Source of the DNA: an uncultured Phocaeicola sp.
GTDB taxonomy: Bacteria; Bacteroidota; Bacteroidia; Bacteroidales; Bacteroidaceae
DNA length: 64,000 nucleotides
Assembly: GCA_947581855.1 (NCBI GenBank)
Contig: CANPVZ010000018.1
Location: forward strand, 1-64,000
Reading direction: 5' to 3'
Shown here: one piece after another, positions 18,738 to 28,900 of the stretch
Layout of the letters: the number at the start of each line of letters is the position of its first letter
Numbering within the stretch: position 1 is the first letter of the stretch
Notes under the pieces: model-generated
Told to the model about the DNA's origin: nothing
Databases searched by the model: none
Seen by the model: the letters and a program-made list of their open reading frames with translations, nothing else
Position numbers and translations under genes: made by a program

Positions 18738-20150
18738 ATGAAACAAGTATTATGGTGTATGATGTGTTGGTGTAGCCTTACCGTGGCGGCACAGCTTCCG
18801 GCTTTTCCTGGTGCGGAGGGTTATGGAAAATATACTTCTGGCGGACGGGGAGGTAAAGTAATAGTGGTTACCAATCTGAATGATTCCGGTGAGGGAAGCC
18901 TGCGTTGGGCATTAGGCAAGAGTGGTCCTCGCATTATTGTGTTTGCCGTGAGTGGTTATATTGATCTGCAACGCTCGCTCGATATCAACAAAGGTGATGT
19001 GACCATAGCCGGACAAACGGCTCCGGGTATGGGTATTTGTTTGCGTAATTACGGCCTGAAGGTGAAAGCCGATAATGTGATTATTCGCTATATGCGGGCA
19101 CGTCCGGGAGATAAGGTAATAGGCGAACAGGATGCGTTTACTTGTATAGGATGTAAAAACGTGATTGTTGACCATTGCAGTTTTAGTTGGAGTAATGATG
19201 AGACGGCGACAGCTTACGATAATGAGAATTTTACCATGCAGTGGTGTATGGTTTCCGAGAGCTTGAATCATTCCACGCATCCTAAGGGGGTGCATGGATA
19301 TGGTGGAATCTGGGGTGGACAGGGTGCTTCTTTCCATCATAATCTGATGGCGAATCACAGTAGTCGGACTCCTCGCTTATGCGGAAGCCGTTTTTCGGGT
19401 ATGCCTGAGAAAGAGAAAGTGGATATCCGTAATAATGTATTTTATAATTGGGGACCGACGAACGGCATGTATGCCGGCGAGGGCGGCAGTTACAATATTG
19501 TAAATAACTATTTCAAGCCCGGGGCTTCTACAGCTACCAGAAAACAGTTGGTAAACCGTATCTGTAATCCCAATTCGGATGACGGAAGCCTTAAGAATGT
19601 AAAAGGCACATGGGGATGTTTCTATATTGCAGGCAATTATTTTGATGCCTCTTCTCCTCATCTTGCTAAAGAGCATAAAGGTCTGATACACCTTGTTAAT
19701 TTAGACAATTGGCGGGGTGTGGAACCTCGTAAGAAGGAAGCATATTGGAAAGGGATAGAGTCGGTTCGTTCGGAGCAAGAGTTTAAATCTCCTGTATACC
19801 CGGCAGAATCTTCGGCTGAAAGTTATGAAAAAGTTTTGGCAGAAGTCGGAGCTTCTTTATCGCGTGATGCGGTAGACAGCCGGATTATAAACGATGTAAA
19901 GCGTGGAACGTTCTCTTTTAAAGATGATAAAGCCGGTCAAAATGGTTTGATTGACAGTCCTTCAGATGTAGGAGGTTATCCGATTTACAAAGAAGCGGCT
20001 GCGTTGCCGGACACTGATGGCGATGGCTTGCCTGATGAGTGGGAAACGGTTCACGGTTTGAATCCTCATGATGCGAAAGATGCTGTACTCACTGCTCCAA
20101 GCGGCTATATGAATATTGAGGAGTATATTAATTCTTTAACAATAGATTGA
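18738..20150 (+). CDS. PL1-family pectate lyase, secreted
   Basis: A 470-residue PL1 lyase paralogous to the upstream gene. Shared segments include AFPGAEGYGKYTSGG, TNLNDSGEGSLRWAL, AGQTAPGMGICLRNY, VDHCSFSWSNDE and SSRTPRLCGSR, the last with the catalytic Arg. It also carries a C-terminal DTDGDGLPDEWE calcium loop. Unlike its neighbour it has a short signal peptide (cleavage near TVAAQ) with no lipobox and no Gly/Asp linker, so it is predicted to be periplasmic. The pair may act in sequence: surface cutting, then periplasmic trimming. Confidence 0.92.
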   Translation: MKQVLWCMMCWCSLTVAAQLPAFPGAEGYGKYTSGGRGGKVIVVTNLNDSGEGSLRWALGKSGPRIIVFAVSGYIDLQRSLDINKGDVTIAGQTAPGMGICLRNYGLKVKADNVIIRYMRARPGDKVIGEQDAFTCIGCKNVIVDHCSFSWSNDETATAYDNENFTMQWCMVSESLNHSTHPKGVHGYGGIWGGQGASFHHNLMANHSSRTPRLCGSRFSGMPEKEKVDIRNNVFYNWGPTNGMYAGEGGSYNIVNNYFKPGASTATRKQLVNRICNPNSDDGSLKNVKGTWGCFYIAGNYFDASSPHLAKEHKGLIHLVNLDNWRGVEPRKKEAYWKGIESVRSEQEFKSPVYPAESSAESYEKVLAEVGASLSRDAVDSRIINDVKRGTFSFKDDKAGQNGLIDSPSDVGGYPIYKEAAALPDTDGDGLPDEWETVHGLNPHDAKDAVLTAPSGYMNIEEYINSLTID

Positions 20151-20414
20151 TATAACATTCTGAATGAAGTGCTGTAAAGCAATTGAATATCAAAGAAACG
20201 ATAACTCTTGATAATTTATCCGATAAAAGCTATAGACTCTTTGGATTTTCCTATAGAATCAAACAGTTATTTTCTTTGTTAGCTTTTTTCAGACGTTTAG
20301 GATGTCTATAACGTGAAATTCAAAAAAACAACAAAAGAGCAAACAAGAAGCTGACTTAAAATAAAATAGAAGAAAGACACAACCTTACTTATAATTTGTA
20401 AGTTGGAACATACG

Positions 20415-20471
20415 AATCCCCTTGTTTTAGCCTTCATTTATCACATATTATAAGGCAAGAACAAGGGGATT
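20415..20471 (+). terminator. Terminator hairpin with AATCCCCTTG arms, second family copy
   Basis: Perfect 10-base arms (20415-20424, 20462-20471) with an inner AGCCTT/AAGGC pairing and a following TTTTATCTT tract. It ends the second lyase transcript. The same arms occur at 219-267. The remainder of 20151-20559 holds no gene. Confidence 0.75.
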
Positions 20472-20559
20472 TTATCTTAAAGGAGGTTTCAATCTATAAG
20501 ATTTTCAACGTTCAATTTCTATTTTGAGAGAGGTCTTTTTGTTGAATAATGGTTTTAGT

Positions 20560-23052
20560 CTATTTCTCCTCCTGCGTTATATTTTGGCTCTGTTTCTTTG
20601 TGCCGAACCGCTGTTCTAAATATTCTTTCAATTCATAAGTATTGATTTTCTTCTTTGATATGCTGCCGTCTTTTTCTACCAATTCATAATGAGGAATACC
20701 GTTGAAGCGGAATAACTGGCGCAAGAAGTAAAAATCCGATTGATCTATATAGTAAGATGCTTCCCCTTTCAGGTTCTTTTCTACATATTCTTTATAAGTA
20801 TCTTCTGGGGAATCTTCCCGACTGGTAATATAGATAAACTGGAACTCAGGATGGTTGCGATACTGTTTGCGCAATTCTGCAGTAGCTTCGATACCGGCGC
20901 GGCATGGTCCGCAGAAAGTTCCCCAAAAGTCAACAAACAATACTTTGCCCGGATGATTCCGGATAATGCGGCGGAAGACTTCGGTAGGCTCACCCTCAGG
21001 AAGTTGATAAGTGGTTTCTTCCCTGTTAGGGTAGATATTTTCGAATCGCCAGTCGGCTTGGGCCTGTAAAAACGGATGCGTGAGAACGCTTTTTGTTTGT
21101 TGCAGGTATTGGGCGGCAAGGTCGCGATCGTTAAGGCTTTGAAGCTGGTTTTTCAGGCTGCGTACCTTGGCGACTTGCCACATAAAAGGCATAGATTTTC
21201 CACATATGGAGGCAATGATGGAATCTTCAGCTTGATTATCCTTTATAGCTCTTTCCCATGTTTCTTTTTTTATATCTTTCTTTTTGATTTCGGTTACTTC
21301 CGTTTTTGCCATTTTAGTATATTCTCTTATCAGGCCCTCTTCTTTTCGGAACAAATCTTGCAGTAATTTTTGTTCCGCTATCAGGTTTTTAGGATTGATA
21401 TATACCGTCTGTCCCACCAACAGTTCATCCCGTTCCCGCATCTTTTCCTGTGTAGGTGTCAGTTTTACTCCTTTTTCTTTTAAGAAAGTGAGCACTCCTT
21501 TCTTTGGATAAGTAAACCGGACACTGTCTGGTAATAAAGTGGTGGTGGAAGTGTTGCGGTATTTTTCCCTTAAGGGAGGCATATATTCAAATCTGTTGAT
21601 GAATATGTTTGCTTCTGTGGCAGCGAGCATCGCTGCGTCTTCTAAAGGCATCTCTTTTAAGAATTGGTAGTATGAAGGTGCTTCTTTTGTCTGTAATGTT
21701 TTGTTGTCGGGCTCTTTTCTTAATAAAAATTCTCTCGATAACAGGAACTCAAATAATATGCATCCTCTCTTCATGTGCAGTTTATTGCGCATTAAATGTA
21801 CGAGCTTCGAAGAGTCTTTATGGAGTTTGCATAGCGAGTCAGTGATTTGTGTCCATTGTTCAAATTTCGGTTGCATATAGCACTGGAACTCTTCTGGGGT
21901 GAGTTTTTTTTGTAACGTTGATAGCTTGTCTTTGAAAGAGGCTGAAAGCAAAGAATCGTGTATGCCCAGAATTCGGGATGCTTGCGCCGAAGCCCCCATG
22001 TAGTGTAGGTTTTCGATGGAAGCGTAACGATCACGTTTTCGACTGTAGTTCAGTATCTCTTCCCAGTTGATATATATGGTAAGGGTTTGCCCCGGTTCTA
22101 TATAGAACGGGATGGTGTTATTGCCCAGTAACAGATACTTTTCTATAGGATGGCTGAGGAGGAACTTACATTGGAAACTACCGTCAGGTCGGATAGATAC
22201 TGCCGTGGGATAATCTTCGCGGGTGATGATGTTTTCCATATAAATCATTCCGGTTTTTAATTCTAAACGAGAATCATATCCGTCAATGTAACCTTGTATG
22301 CAAGCAGTGTCCGTACGAAAAAAATCGGTAAAATCGGCTTCTGCTGCAGTTGTTTTATCTTGTCGGTCTTCTTGTGTAAGGGTTTGTGGCGCGTTATTCT
22401 CTTGCTGTAAAGTGCATGTTCCGTTTTTTTGAAGAACCAAAGTGAAATCTTTGTTTGTGCCGTTTGACTTGTCCTTAAGCGAGAGCAGAAGTCGTTTCCC
22501 TTTTTTGTGGATATTTTGGTAAGTATACATTCGGTTGTGTACAATGGCAAGAGAATCATAAAATCCTGCCACCCAGCTGTTTTGGGAATCATTAGTAAAC
22601 CAATTGCCTCGGACAGGCAATATCGGGGAATTATTCTTCTTTTTCTTTGTGGTGAGCGAGATATCAAAGAAATTGCCTTCCGTATCATTCGGCGTTATCC
22701 AATGAATGGTTTGTGTTTCTTTAGGTAGTGGAGCGAATATAAGTACGAAATCCATTATTCCCGATTTGGGCATACTGGTTTTTTTGTTGAAAGTGATTCC
22801 TTCTGCTCCAGTGATGGGATATTTTTTTCCTGTTAACACATCTTGTAAATAATGGTCTTTCTCCACCATAATCCACCAACCGGGACGGAATATGGCATGT
22901 ATATAGAGTTTAGTATCTTTTGCGCTTCGTTCTATTTTGGTGATGTTGCTGATGCTGCCCGAACGCGCTTTGAATGTCGGGTTCTCGATAATAGTTTGCG
23001 CTTGTGACATCATTGTGCACAGGAGCAGGAGATTTAATAATACGCTTCTCAT
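20560..23052 (-). CDS. Large exported protein with C-terminal TlpA-type thioredoxin domain
   Basis: An 830-residue protein with a signal peptide (LLLLCTMMSQAQT), a long N-terminal region of about 660 residues without a recognised catalytic motif, and a C-terminal TlpA/AhpC-like thioredoxin fold. That fold contains FVDFWGTFCGPC (redox CGPC near 713-716) and the cis-Pro-type segment FNGIPHYELV. It should act as a periplasmic thiol-disulfide reductase. The N-terminal part may be a substrate or partner-binding region; a DUF4369-like element is possible but not confirmed. The start at 23052 gives a clean signal peptide; 23100 adds 16 unlikely residues. Confidence 0.8.
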   Translation of the reverse strand: MRSVLLNLLLLCTMMSQAQTIIENPTFKARSGSISNITKIERSAKDTKLYIHAIFRPGWWIMVEKDHYLQDVLTGKKYPITGAEGITFNKKTSMPKSGIMDFVLIFAPLPKETQTIHWITPNDTEGNFFDISLTTKKKKNNSPILPVRGNWFTNDSQNSWVAGFYDSLAIVHNRMYTYQNIHKKGKRLLLSLKDKSNGTNKDFTLVLQKNGTCTLQQENNAPQTLTQEDRQDKTTAAEADFTDFFRTDTACIQGYIDGYDSRLELKTGMIYMENIITREDYPTAVSIRPDGSFQCKFLLSHPIEKYLLLGNNTIPFYIEPGQTLTIYINWEEILNYSRKRDRYASIENLHYMGASAQASRILGIHDSLLSASFKDKLSTLQKKLTPEEFQCYMQPKFEQWTQITDSLCKLHKDSSKLVHLMRNKLHMKRGCILFEFLLSREFLLRKEPDNKTLQTKEAPSYYQFLKEMPLEDAAMLAATEANIFINRFEYMPPLREKYRNTSTTTLLPDSVRFTYPKKGVLTFLKEKGVKLTPTQEKMRERDELLVGQTVYINPKNLIAEQKLLQDLFRKEEGLIREYTKMAKTEVTEIKKKDIKKETWERAIKDNQAEDSIIASICGKSMPFMWQVAKVRSLKNQLQSLNDRDLAAQYLQQTKSVLTHPFLQAQADWRFENIYPNREETTYQLPEGEPTEVFRRIIRNHPGKVLFVDFWGTFCGPCRAGIEATAELRKQYRNHPEFQFIYITSREDSPEDTYKEYVEKNLKGEASYYIDQSDFYFLRQLFRFNGIPHYELVEKDGSISKKKINTYELKEYLEQRFGTKKQSQNITQEEK

Positions 23053-23416
23053 AGTATGATGTTTTAATGTTTCCGGTAGCGAAGTGATTTGTAAAGGCAA
23101 CGCTTTGGGACTTCCGAAGAATTGTCATTCGTACGTAAATGATACCTCTTTGTCCGATGTGGATGCGATAAACGGTGGAAAGGTAGGCAGAAAATAGGAG
23201 ATGGACAACCTTTTTATCTAAGAAATATTGACATGTATGAATATTTGTAGATATATTTAGCAACCATCCGAACCTCTGCCGCTTAGACTGTTGACTCCTA
23301 TGCACCTACCGATCGACCGCTTGCTGTTTTGGACAGATTTTTGTCACTCTTCCGGCAAGAAGACAAAAAACAATGGGTTGGAACGGTTTCCGGATGAAAG
23401 GTGATGAGTGTTTAGG
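23053..23416. other. Gap with no gene between TlpA-type gene and queG
   Basis: Leader region of the minus-strand TlpA-type gene. No promoter box, hairpin or open frame with support was found. Confidence 0.4.
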
Positions 23417-24352
23417 TTAGTTCTTTTTTTGTACGGCACGGATGTTACGCATCAGTCCTTCATACTTGGCACGTTTCACGGCAGAACCTTTAAATAGTAC
23501 CCGGTAGCGTTCGATGGAAAGAGTGTCCCAGTCTTCCGGCATCATATGGAGAAATTCCTCGGACGCTTCTAGTTCCGGTTCGTGGGAAGGACGGGCGAAA
23601 CGATTCCATGGACAACTTTGTTGGCAACGATCGCAGCCATATATGCAGTTTCCCATCTTTCCGGTGTTTTTTTCCGGAATATCTCCTTTGTTCTCTATGG
23701 TTAGATAAGATAGACAGTGTGCGGCGTTCAAACGGTAGGGGGCTTCCAATGCGTGAGTGGGGCAAGCATCAAGGCAGCGGGTACAATTTCCGCAACGATT
23801 AGGGAGAGGAGTATCGTAGCAAAGCCTTGTATCCAACAGTATTTCACCTAAGAAAAACGTGGAACCGGCTTTCGGGATAATGAGTTGCGTATTTTTTCCT
23901 ATCCATCCCAGTCCGGCTTGCCATGCCCAGTAACGTTCCAATAACGGAGCCGTATCACAGAAGACTCTTCCGTTTACTTCGGGTGCCTGTTGGCGTATTC
24001 CGGAGAGCAGGGCATGAAGCTTTTCCTTTAGGATAGTATGATAATCTTTGCCATACGCATACCAGGCAAATTGGTACTGTTCTTTCTTTAGCAAAACCCA
24101 CGGATAATAATTCAGTGCTACACTGACAACACTTTGTGTGCCTTCCATCAATAAACGGGGATCAAGACGTTTGTCTGTATGGTTCGCCATGTAAGCCATT
24201 CCTGCCTGTTTCCCTTGCGCAAGCCACTCTTGCAAGGCGTTGCACGACACTTCGTCCACCTTTTCGGCAGGGGCTATGCCACATGCGTCAAACCCGAGGC
24301 GTGAGGCTTCGGCTTTGATGTATCGGGTAAGGTCTTTCCGCATGGCTTTCAT
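23417..24352 (-). CDS. queG: Epoxyqueuosine reductase QueG
   Basis: QueG reduces epoxyqueuosine to queuosine in tRNA, the last step of queuosine synthesis, using cobalamin and two [4Fe-4S] clusters. The 311-residue product has the N-terminal GFDACGIAPAEKV segment, the catalytic region AQGKQAGMAYM, and both ferredoxin-type cluster motifs: CGNCTRCLDACPTHAL and CIYGCDRCQQSCPWN. The start could be the ATG at 24352 or one three codons later. It stands next to a decayed lipoprotein locus with no functional link. Confidence 0.95.
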   Translation of the reverse strand: MKAMRKDLTRYIKAEASRLGFDACGIAPAEKVDEVSCNALQEWLAQGKQAGMAYMANHTDKRLDPRLLMEGTQSVVSVALNYYPWVLLKKEQYQFAWYAYGKDYHTILKEKLHALLSGIRQQAPEVNGRVFCDTAPLLERYWAWQAGLGWIGKNTQLIIPKAGSTFFLGEILLDTRLCYDTPLPNRCGNCTRCLDACPTHALEAPYRLNAAHCLSYLTIENKGDIPEKNTGKMGNCIYGCDRCQQSCPWNRFARPSHEPELEASEEFLHMMPEDWDTLSIERYRVLFKGSAVKRAKYEGLMRNIRAVQKKN

Positions 24353-24397
24353 GTTTTTTGGGTATTAAAATTCACGTTTATCGTCAGTGGAAGAGAA

Positions 24398-24892
24398 TTA
24401 TTTTAATGTGTAGAATGCAATGATGAAGTTACTGTTTTCGTTTACATTACGTAGCATTTCATCGTTCAAATGGTATTTCTCTTGATATTTCAGACTAAAC
24501 CGGTTTTGTTCATTCAAGAACCAGATCGGATCGACTCCGAAAACCAATTGGTCTTTATAGGTAGTTTGGGCATACCAGAATCGCATATCATCGTCTCTTT
24601 CGTGTTTCTTATCGGGAGATAGCAAATAGGTTCGTTGGGTATGTTTATTATAAAAAAGATTGTAGGTTTGTTTCTTCCAAATAAAAGATAAATGCACCCA
24701 ACGGTTGGTTTCTTGTAAGTCTGCGAATTCCATGACGTACTTTATAATAGAGTCTGAATGTGTACATTCAATGTGTGGGATACGAATGACTTGCTGTATA
24801 CCTCTATCGTATGAGTTTAATTCGGATTTGTTTTCACATCCTGTTGTGCATAATGTAAAGAATGCAGAGAGTAAAACAATTATATTTCTCAT
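24398..24892 (-). pseudogene. Short remnant of a 6-bladed beta-propeller lipoprotein
   Basis: A 164-residue open frame with a lipoprotein signal (LCTTGCENK). Its ending (NFIIAFYTLK) resembles the C-terminus of Bacteroides 6-bladed beta-propeller lipoproteins, which are usually near 380 residues. The middle (NRWVHLSF, YNLFYNKHTQRTYLL) resembles their last third. This suggests an internal deletion joined the N-terminus to the C-terminal blades. The next gene upstream is a broken NVEALA-type peptide, the usual neighbour of this family. It could still be expressed as a short protein. Confidence 0.5.
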
Positions 24893-24911
24893 AGTGTGTG
24901 TTATTAAAAAA

Positions 24912-25180
24912 TCAGTCTGCTCCGCATGTTCCGCCTATGCAACTAGTATCGAGATAAGAAGAATTTCAAAATGCACAATAGAAAAAGACTCCGTCATAAC
25001 TACTCTGGGTTTTGCACGTTGCGCAACCTTGATCAAGAATTCCGTTATCATATAATTCATCTCTTGAGAGAACTTCAATGTTTTCTAACTATGGCATTGA
25101 AAAGTGTGTCCGATTTGTTTGGGTGTAATACACATATCCCCCCATCATTGCAATTGGAATGATACGTTTAATCTTTTCAT
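24912..25180 (-). pseudogene. Decayed NVEALA-family secreted peptide gene
   Basis: The minus strand encodes a hydrophobic leader (IKRIIPIAMMGGYVYYT), then LENIEVLSRDE, which matches the NVEALA signature (usually LANVEALA), then a Cys-rich tail ending in GGTCGAD. The frame is broken: restoring one A in the ATGAAAAG run is needed to join the start codon to the leader, and there are in-frame TAG (before LENIEV) and TGA (after YCAF) stops. NVEALA peptides usually sit beside 6-bladed propeller lipoproteins, as here. Confidence 0.55.
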
Positions 25181-25323
25181 ATTTGTCGCCTTTATATAGT
25201 TATAATATGAATGTAAGAGTATTAAACTTTTTATATCTTATAGCATGGTTTCCATGCTTTTTATGTCAGCTATATGAAAATATGGAAGTTTGGTCATGTG
25301 CCAAACCTGAATAAGACAACGGT

Positions 25324-25935
25324 CTAATCGAAAACCTTAAATGTATACCCTTGTTCCAACAGCCATTCGATGGAGCGGGGGAGAGCGTATTTCAAATTCT
25401 GTTCGGACTTTAAGGAGTCGTGAAAGGTGATGATGGAACCGTTGCGGGCATATTGCTTCACTTTCTCGAATACCTGTTCTCCGTTGAGATGCTTGCTATA
25501 GTCACGCGTTACTAGGTCCCACATTACAATTTTATACTTCCATTTCAGCACCTCATATTGCAACCAGCGCATGTGACCGTGAGGCGGACGGAACAAATCA
25601 GTCTGGAGTTTCTCATTCGCCTTCTCCGTGTTAGCCATATAGTTTTTTGTCAGGTATTCGAATCCCCGTATATGGTTGTACGTATGATTACCCAGCCGGT
25701 GACCGCGTGCTTTCACCATTTCGAATTCGATAGGGTGTTTGCGTACATTGTCTCCTACCATAAAGAAAGTGGCCTTTATGTTGTATTGGTCCAACAAGTT
25801 GAGTACCCATGGCGTGATGTCCGGTATGGGGCCGTCATCAAAGGTCAGGTAAACTGCTTTCTCGTTGGAGTCCATTCTCCATAGTGCGCCGGGGTATAGC
25901 CAGCGCACTATTTTGGGTGGTTGTTCAATAAACAT
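25324..25935 (-). CDS. Polysaccharide deacetylase (NodB-type)
   Basis: Carbohydrate esterase family 4 fold of 203 residues. NodB motifs are TFDDGP (31-36, catalytic Asp), HTYNH (84-88, metal His pair), RPPHG (116-120) and a C-terminal TFHDS. It would remove acetyl groups from an amino sugar polymer such as peptidoglycan or an exopolysaccharide. There is no signal peptide, though an amphipathic start (IVRWLYPGALW) may associate with membrane. It follows the DUF2723 gene by ten bases in the same operon. Confidence 0.9.
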   Translation of the reverse strand: MFIEQPPKIVRWLYPGALWRMDSNEKAVYLTFDDGPIPDITPWVLNLLDQYNIKATFFMVGDNVRKHPIEFEMVKARGHRLGNHTYNHIRGFEYLTKNYMANTEKANEKLQTDLFRPPHGHMRWLQYEVLKWKYKIVMWDLVTRDYSKHLNGEQVFEKVKQYARNGSIITFHDSLKSEQNLKYALPRSIEWLLEQGYTFKVFD

Positions 25936-25945
25936 TGTGTTCTTC

Positions 25946-28900
25946 TTATTCTTCAGTTACACGTGTTTTATATAAGGCATATAATTCATCGAACTTTTTG
26001 CTGTAATGTTCTGTCATGCCCGACTTGCTTTGTCCGGTAGCCAGAGTCTTGTTTACCTCGTCCAACAGGAAAAAGTGATACATGCAATCGTCGAGGTTTT
26101 CTCTCAGCCGGCTGTTGTCGAGGCTCAGATACCAAGTAATGTATTCGACGGACTTGTTACCGATGGCGTCCAGAATTTTTTCGGCTTTAGCTGTTTCACC
26201 TAATTGTTGATAAACTTTTGCCAGTGTCATGGACCCACTTTGGAAATCATGCGGAACAGTTTCGTTTGGAATCACCTGTTCGCAGTAATCAAGTGCCTTC
26301 AATGCTTTGTCGTTCTTGCCTTCCTTTAACAGTTGTGTTACCAGTTGGCTGAACATGCGGCGATGGGTGTAACACATTCGCGTAATGGTTTCGTCCAAAT
26401 AGATACCCGGGTTTTCGATGCCGCCGAACTTGAACTTATTCATCATGTTATCGTACATTTTTTCCGTATCGATAGCATAGCCTTCCCGGACATTTTGTCC
26501 GTAACCTAATTGTTGGAAGTTGAATGGCGTAATGCGATATGCTAGTCCTTCTTGTAAGAAGAATGGGCTTAAACCTAAATGGTTATCCTCTCCTACAGTG
26601 GTGGCCATATAGATAGGACGCTCCCAATTGGTGTTTGCCAGCATTTCCAGCATCATCAGTTCATACTTAGAAAGTGCACGTTTCTTTAACGGAATAACCA
26701 TCTTGTCGGGAATACTATCTTTAAATGTTTCCGGAATCATCATGCCCGAACGCTTGATAGCTTCTTTATCCAATGTGATGTAAACCGTATCGGTAGGGAT
26801 GAAGTGCAGATCTTCATTTTTGGTCCGTACCCAGTATTTCAGGATGTTCTTTAATTCGAAGGGTTCGTCCCCGAAACTTTCCTTGGCAGCTTCCGGATTT
26901 CTGGCATACAAGTCGAGTATCTGTGCCTTTGCTTCCGGGCGGATGGGTACATATTCATTGGTTCCGGCTACGAATTCAATACGCTCCCAATTAATAGGTA
27001 CGGAAGGAGAATCGTAAGCAGGTCGTCTCATCTGGTCGATGTACCAGTCAGTTTGCAGATAGCTAAGGTTACATACACGCACATCGGTACGGAAACCTTC
27101 CGTCTCCTGGTTATACCAAAGCGGGAAAGTATCATTGTCACCATTTGTGTAGATAATCGGTTTGCCCTCTTCCTGCACGCTCATCAGATAGTTTTGTCCG
27201 AAGTCGCGACAAGTATAACGTTCGCTACGGTCATGGTCGTCCCAGGTCTGACTTGCCATTTGGATAGGCACAAACAAGCAGGCAATCGTTCCCAAAGCAG
27301 CTGCCGGAACGTCGGGCAGTTTCTTACGCAACAGTTGTACCAGTCCGGCTACGCCCATGCCAATCCAAATAGCGAAAGCATAGAATGAACCGGCATACGC
27401 ATAATCTCGTTCACGGGGTTGTGCCGGCGTTTGGTTTAGGTAAAGCACAATAGCAATACCCGTCATGAAGAACAGGAAGAAGACTACCCAGAATTGTTGA
27501 ATACCCCGGTTGCCTTTGTAGGCTTGCCAAAAGAGACCGATTAATCCCAATAATAACGGCAAGCAGTAGAATACGTTACGTCCCTTGTTGTTTTTCAAGT
27601 CGGCAGGCAACAGACTTTGGTCGCCCAGCATCAGATTGTCAATGAACGGAATGCCTGTAATCCAGTTGCCTTTGGTCGTCTCTCCGTTTCCCTGTATATC
27701 GTTTTGCCGTCCGGCAAAGTTCCACATAAAATAACGCCAGTACATGTAATTCAACTGGTAAGTGAAGAAAAATTTAATATTATCCCATTGGGTAGGCATC
27801 TTCACCATTATCGTTTCGCCGCACTGGTCGTAAGGAACTTGATATCCCTCTACACCACCCAGCCATTCTTCGTAAAGGTTATGGCCGTTTACGTTAGCAT
27901 GCTGGTCGCTGTACATACGGGGGAAGAACATGTTCTGCGCATATACGTAATCCGTTTTATGGCGTACTATTTCGTAGCTGTCTTTCTCGTCGGGCGTAGC
28001 TTTTTCCTTGCGTTGATACACCGGAGCGCCTTCCACCGATACGGGCACGCAATAGTTTCCTTCCGTTTTCAGCTTGATTTTGGAGGAATAAGCCGGTCCA
28101 TAGAAGAGCGGGCGTGTTCCATATTGTTCTCGTCCCAGATAATCGCCCAATGTGAAGATATCTTCCGGAGAGTTTTGGTCCATCGGTGTATTGGCGGTAG
28201 AACGTATAACAATCAGTGCATAAGAAGAATACCCCACCATAATCATCATGATACAGAGCAAAGCCGTGTTCAGTGTGCGGGCGCTCACCATAAACTTCTT
28301 TCCAAACTTCCCGAACAGGTAAAGCAACAGGACGGCCAGTACGATAAGACCGATAAGAATGCTACTTGTGCCGTGCCCGTAGAATGGAATTCCCAACAAT
28401 GCTACCGTCAATACGAAAGCGATGTTCATGCGCTTGCGGCTTTTCTCGGTGTAGCTTTCGTAAACGCCCCAAATGATAGAGGCGGTAAGCAGAATAATGT
28501 AAACGATAACGCCTGTGTTGAACGGCATGCCAAGGCTGTTGACAAAGAGCAACTCGAACCATCCGCCTACTTTTACGGCGCCCGGTACGATTCCGTAAAG
28601 TACTACGGCTACCAGCACCATCGAACCTATTAAAGCGAGTAAAGAGCCTTTCAGGTTAGCGTTCGGATTCTTTTTGTAATAGTACACTAGCACAATGGCA
28701 GGGATACACAGCAAGTTGAGCAAATGCACGCCGATGGAAAGTCCTGTCAGATAGGCAATCAGGATAAGCCAGCGGTCACTGTGCGGCTCGTCGGCGGCAT
28801 CCTCCCATTTCAGGATAAGCCAAAAAACCACAGCGGTAAACAAAGAAGAGTAGGCGTACACTTCACCTTCTACCGCACTGAACCAGAATGTGTCGCTAAA

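Noticed and set aside
20560..23052. Cytochrome c maturation role for the TlpA-type protein
   Set aside because: No ccm or haem-related neighbours; only the CGPC domain supports redox function.
27617..28633. 338-codon open frame antisense to the DUF2723 gene
   Set aside because: Long antisense frame inside a clearly coding membrane protein; His/Gln-rich translation with no family match.
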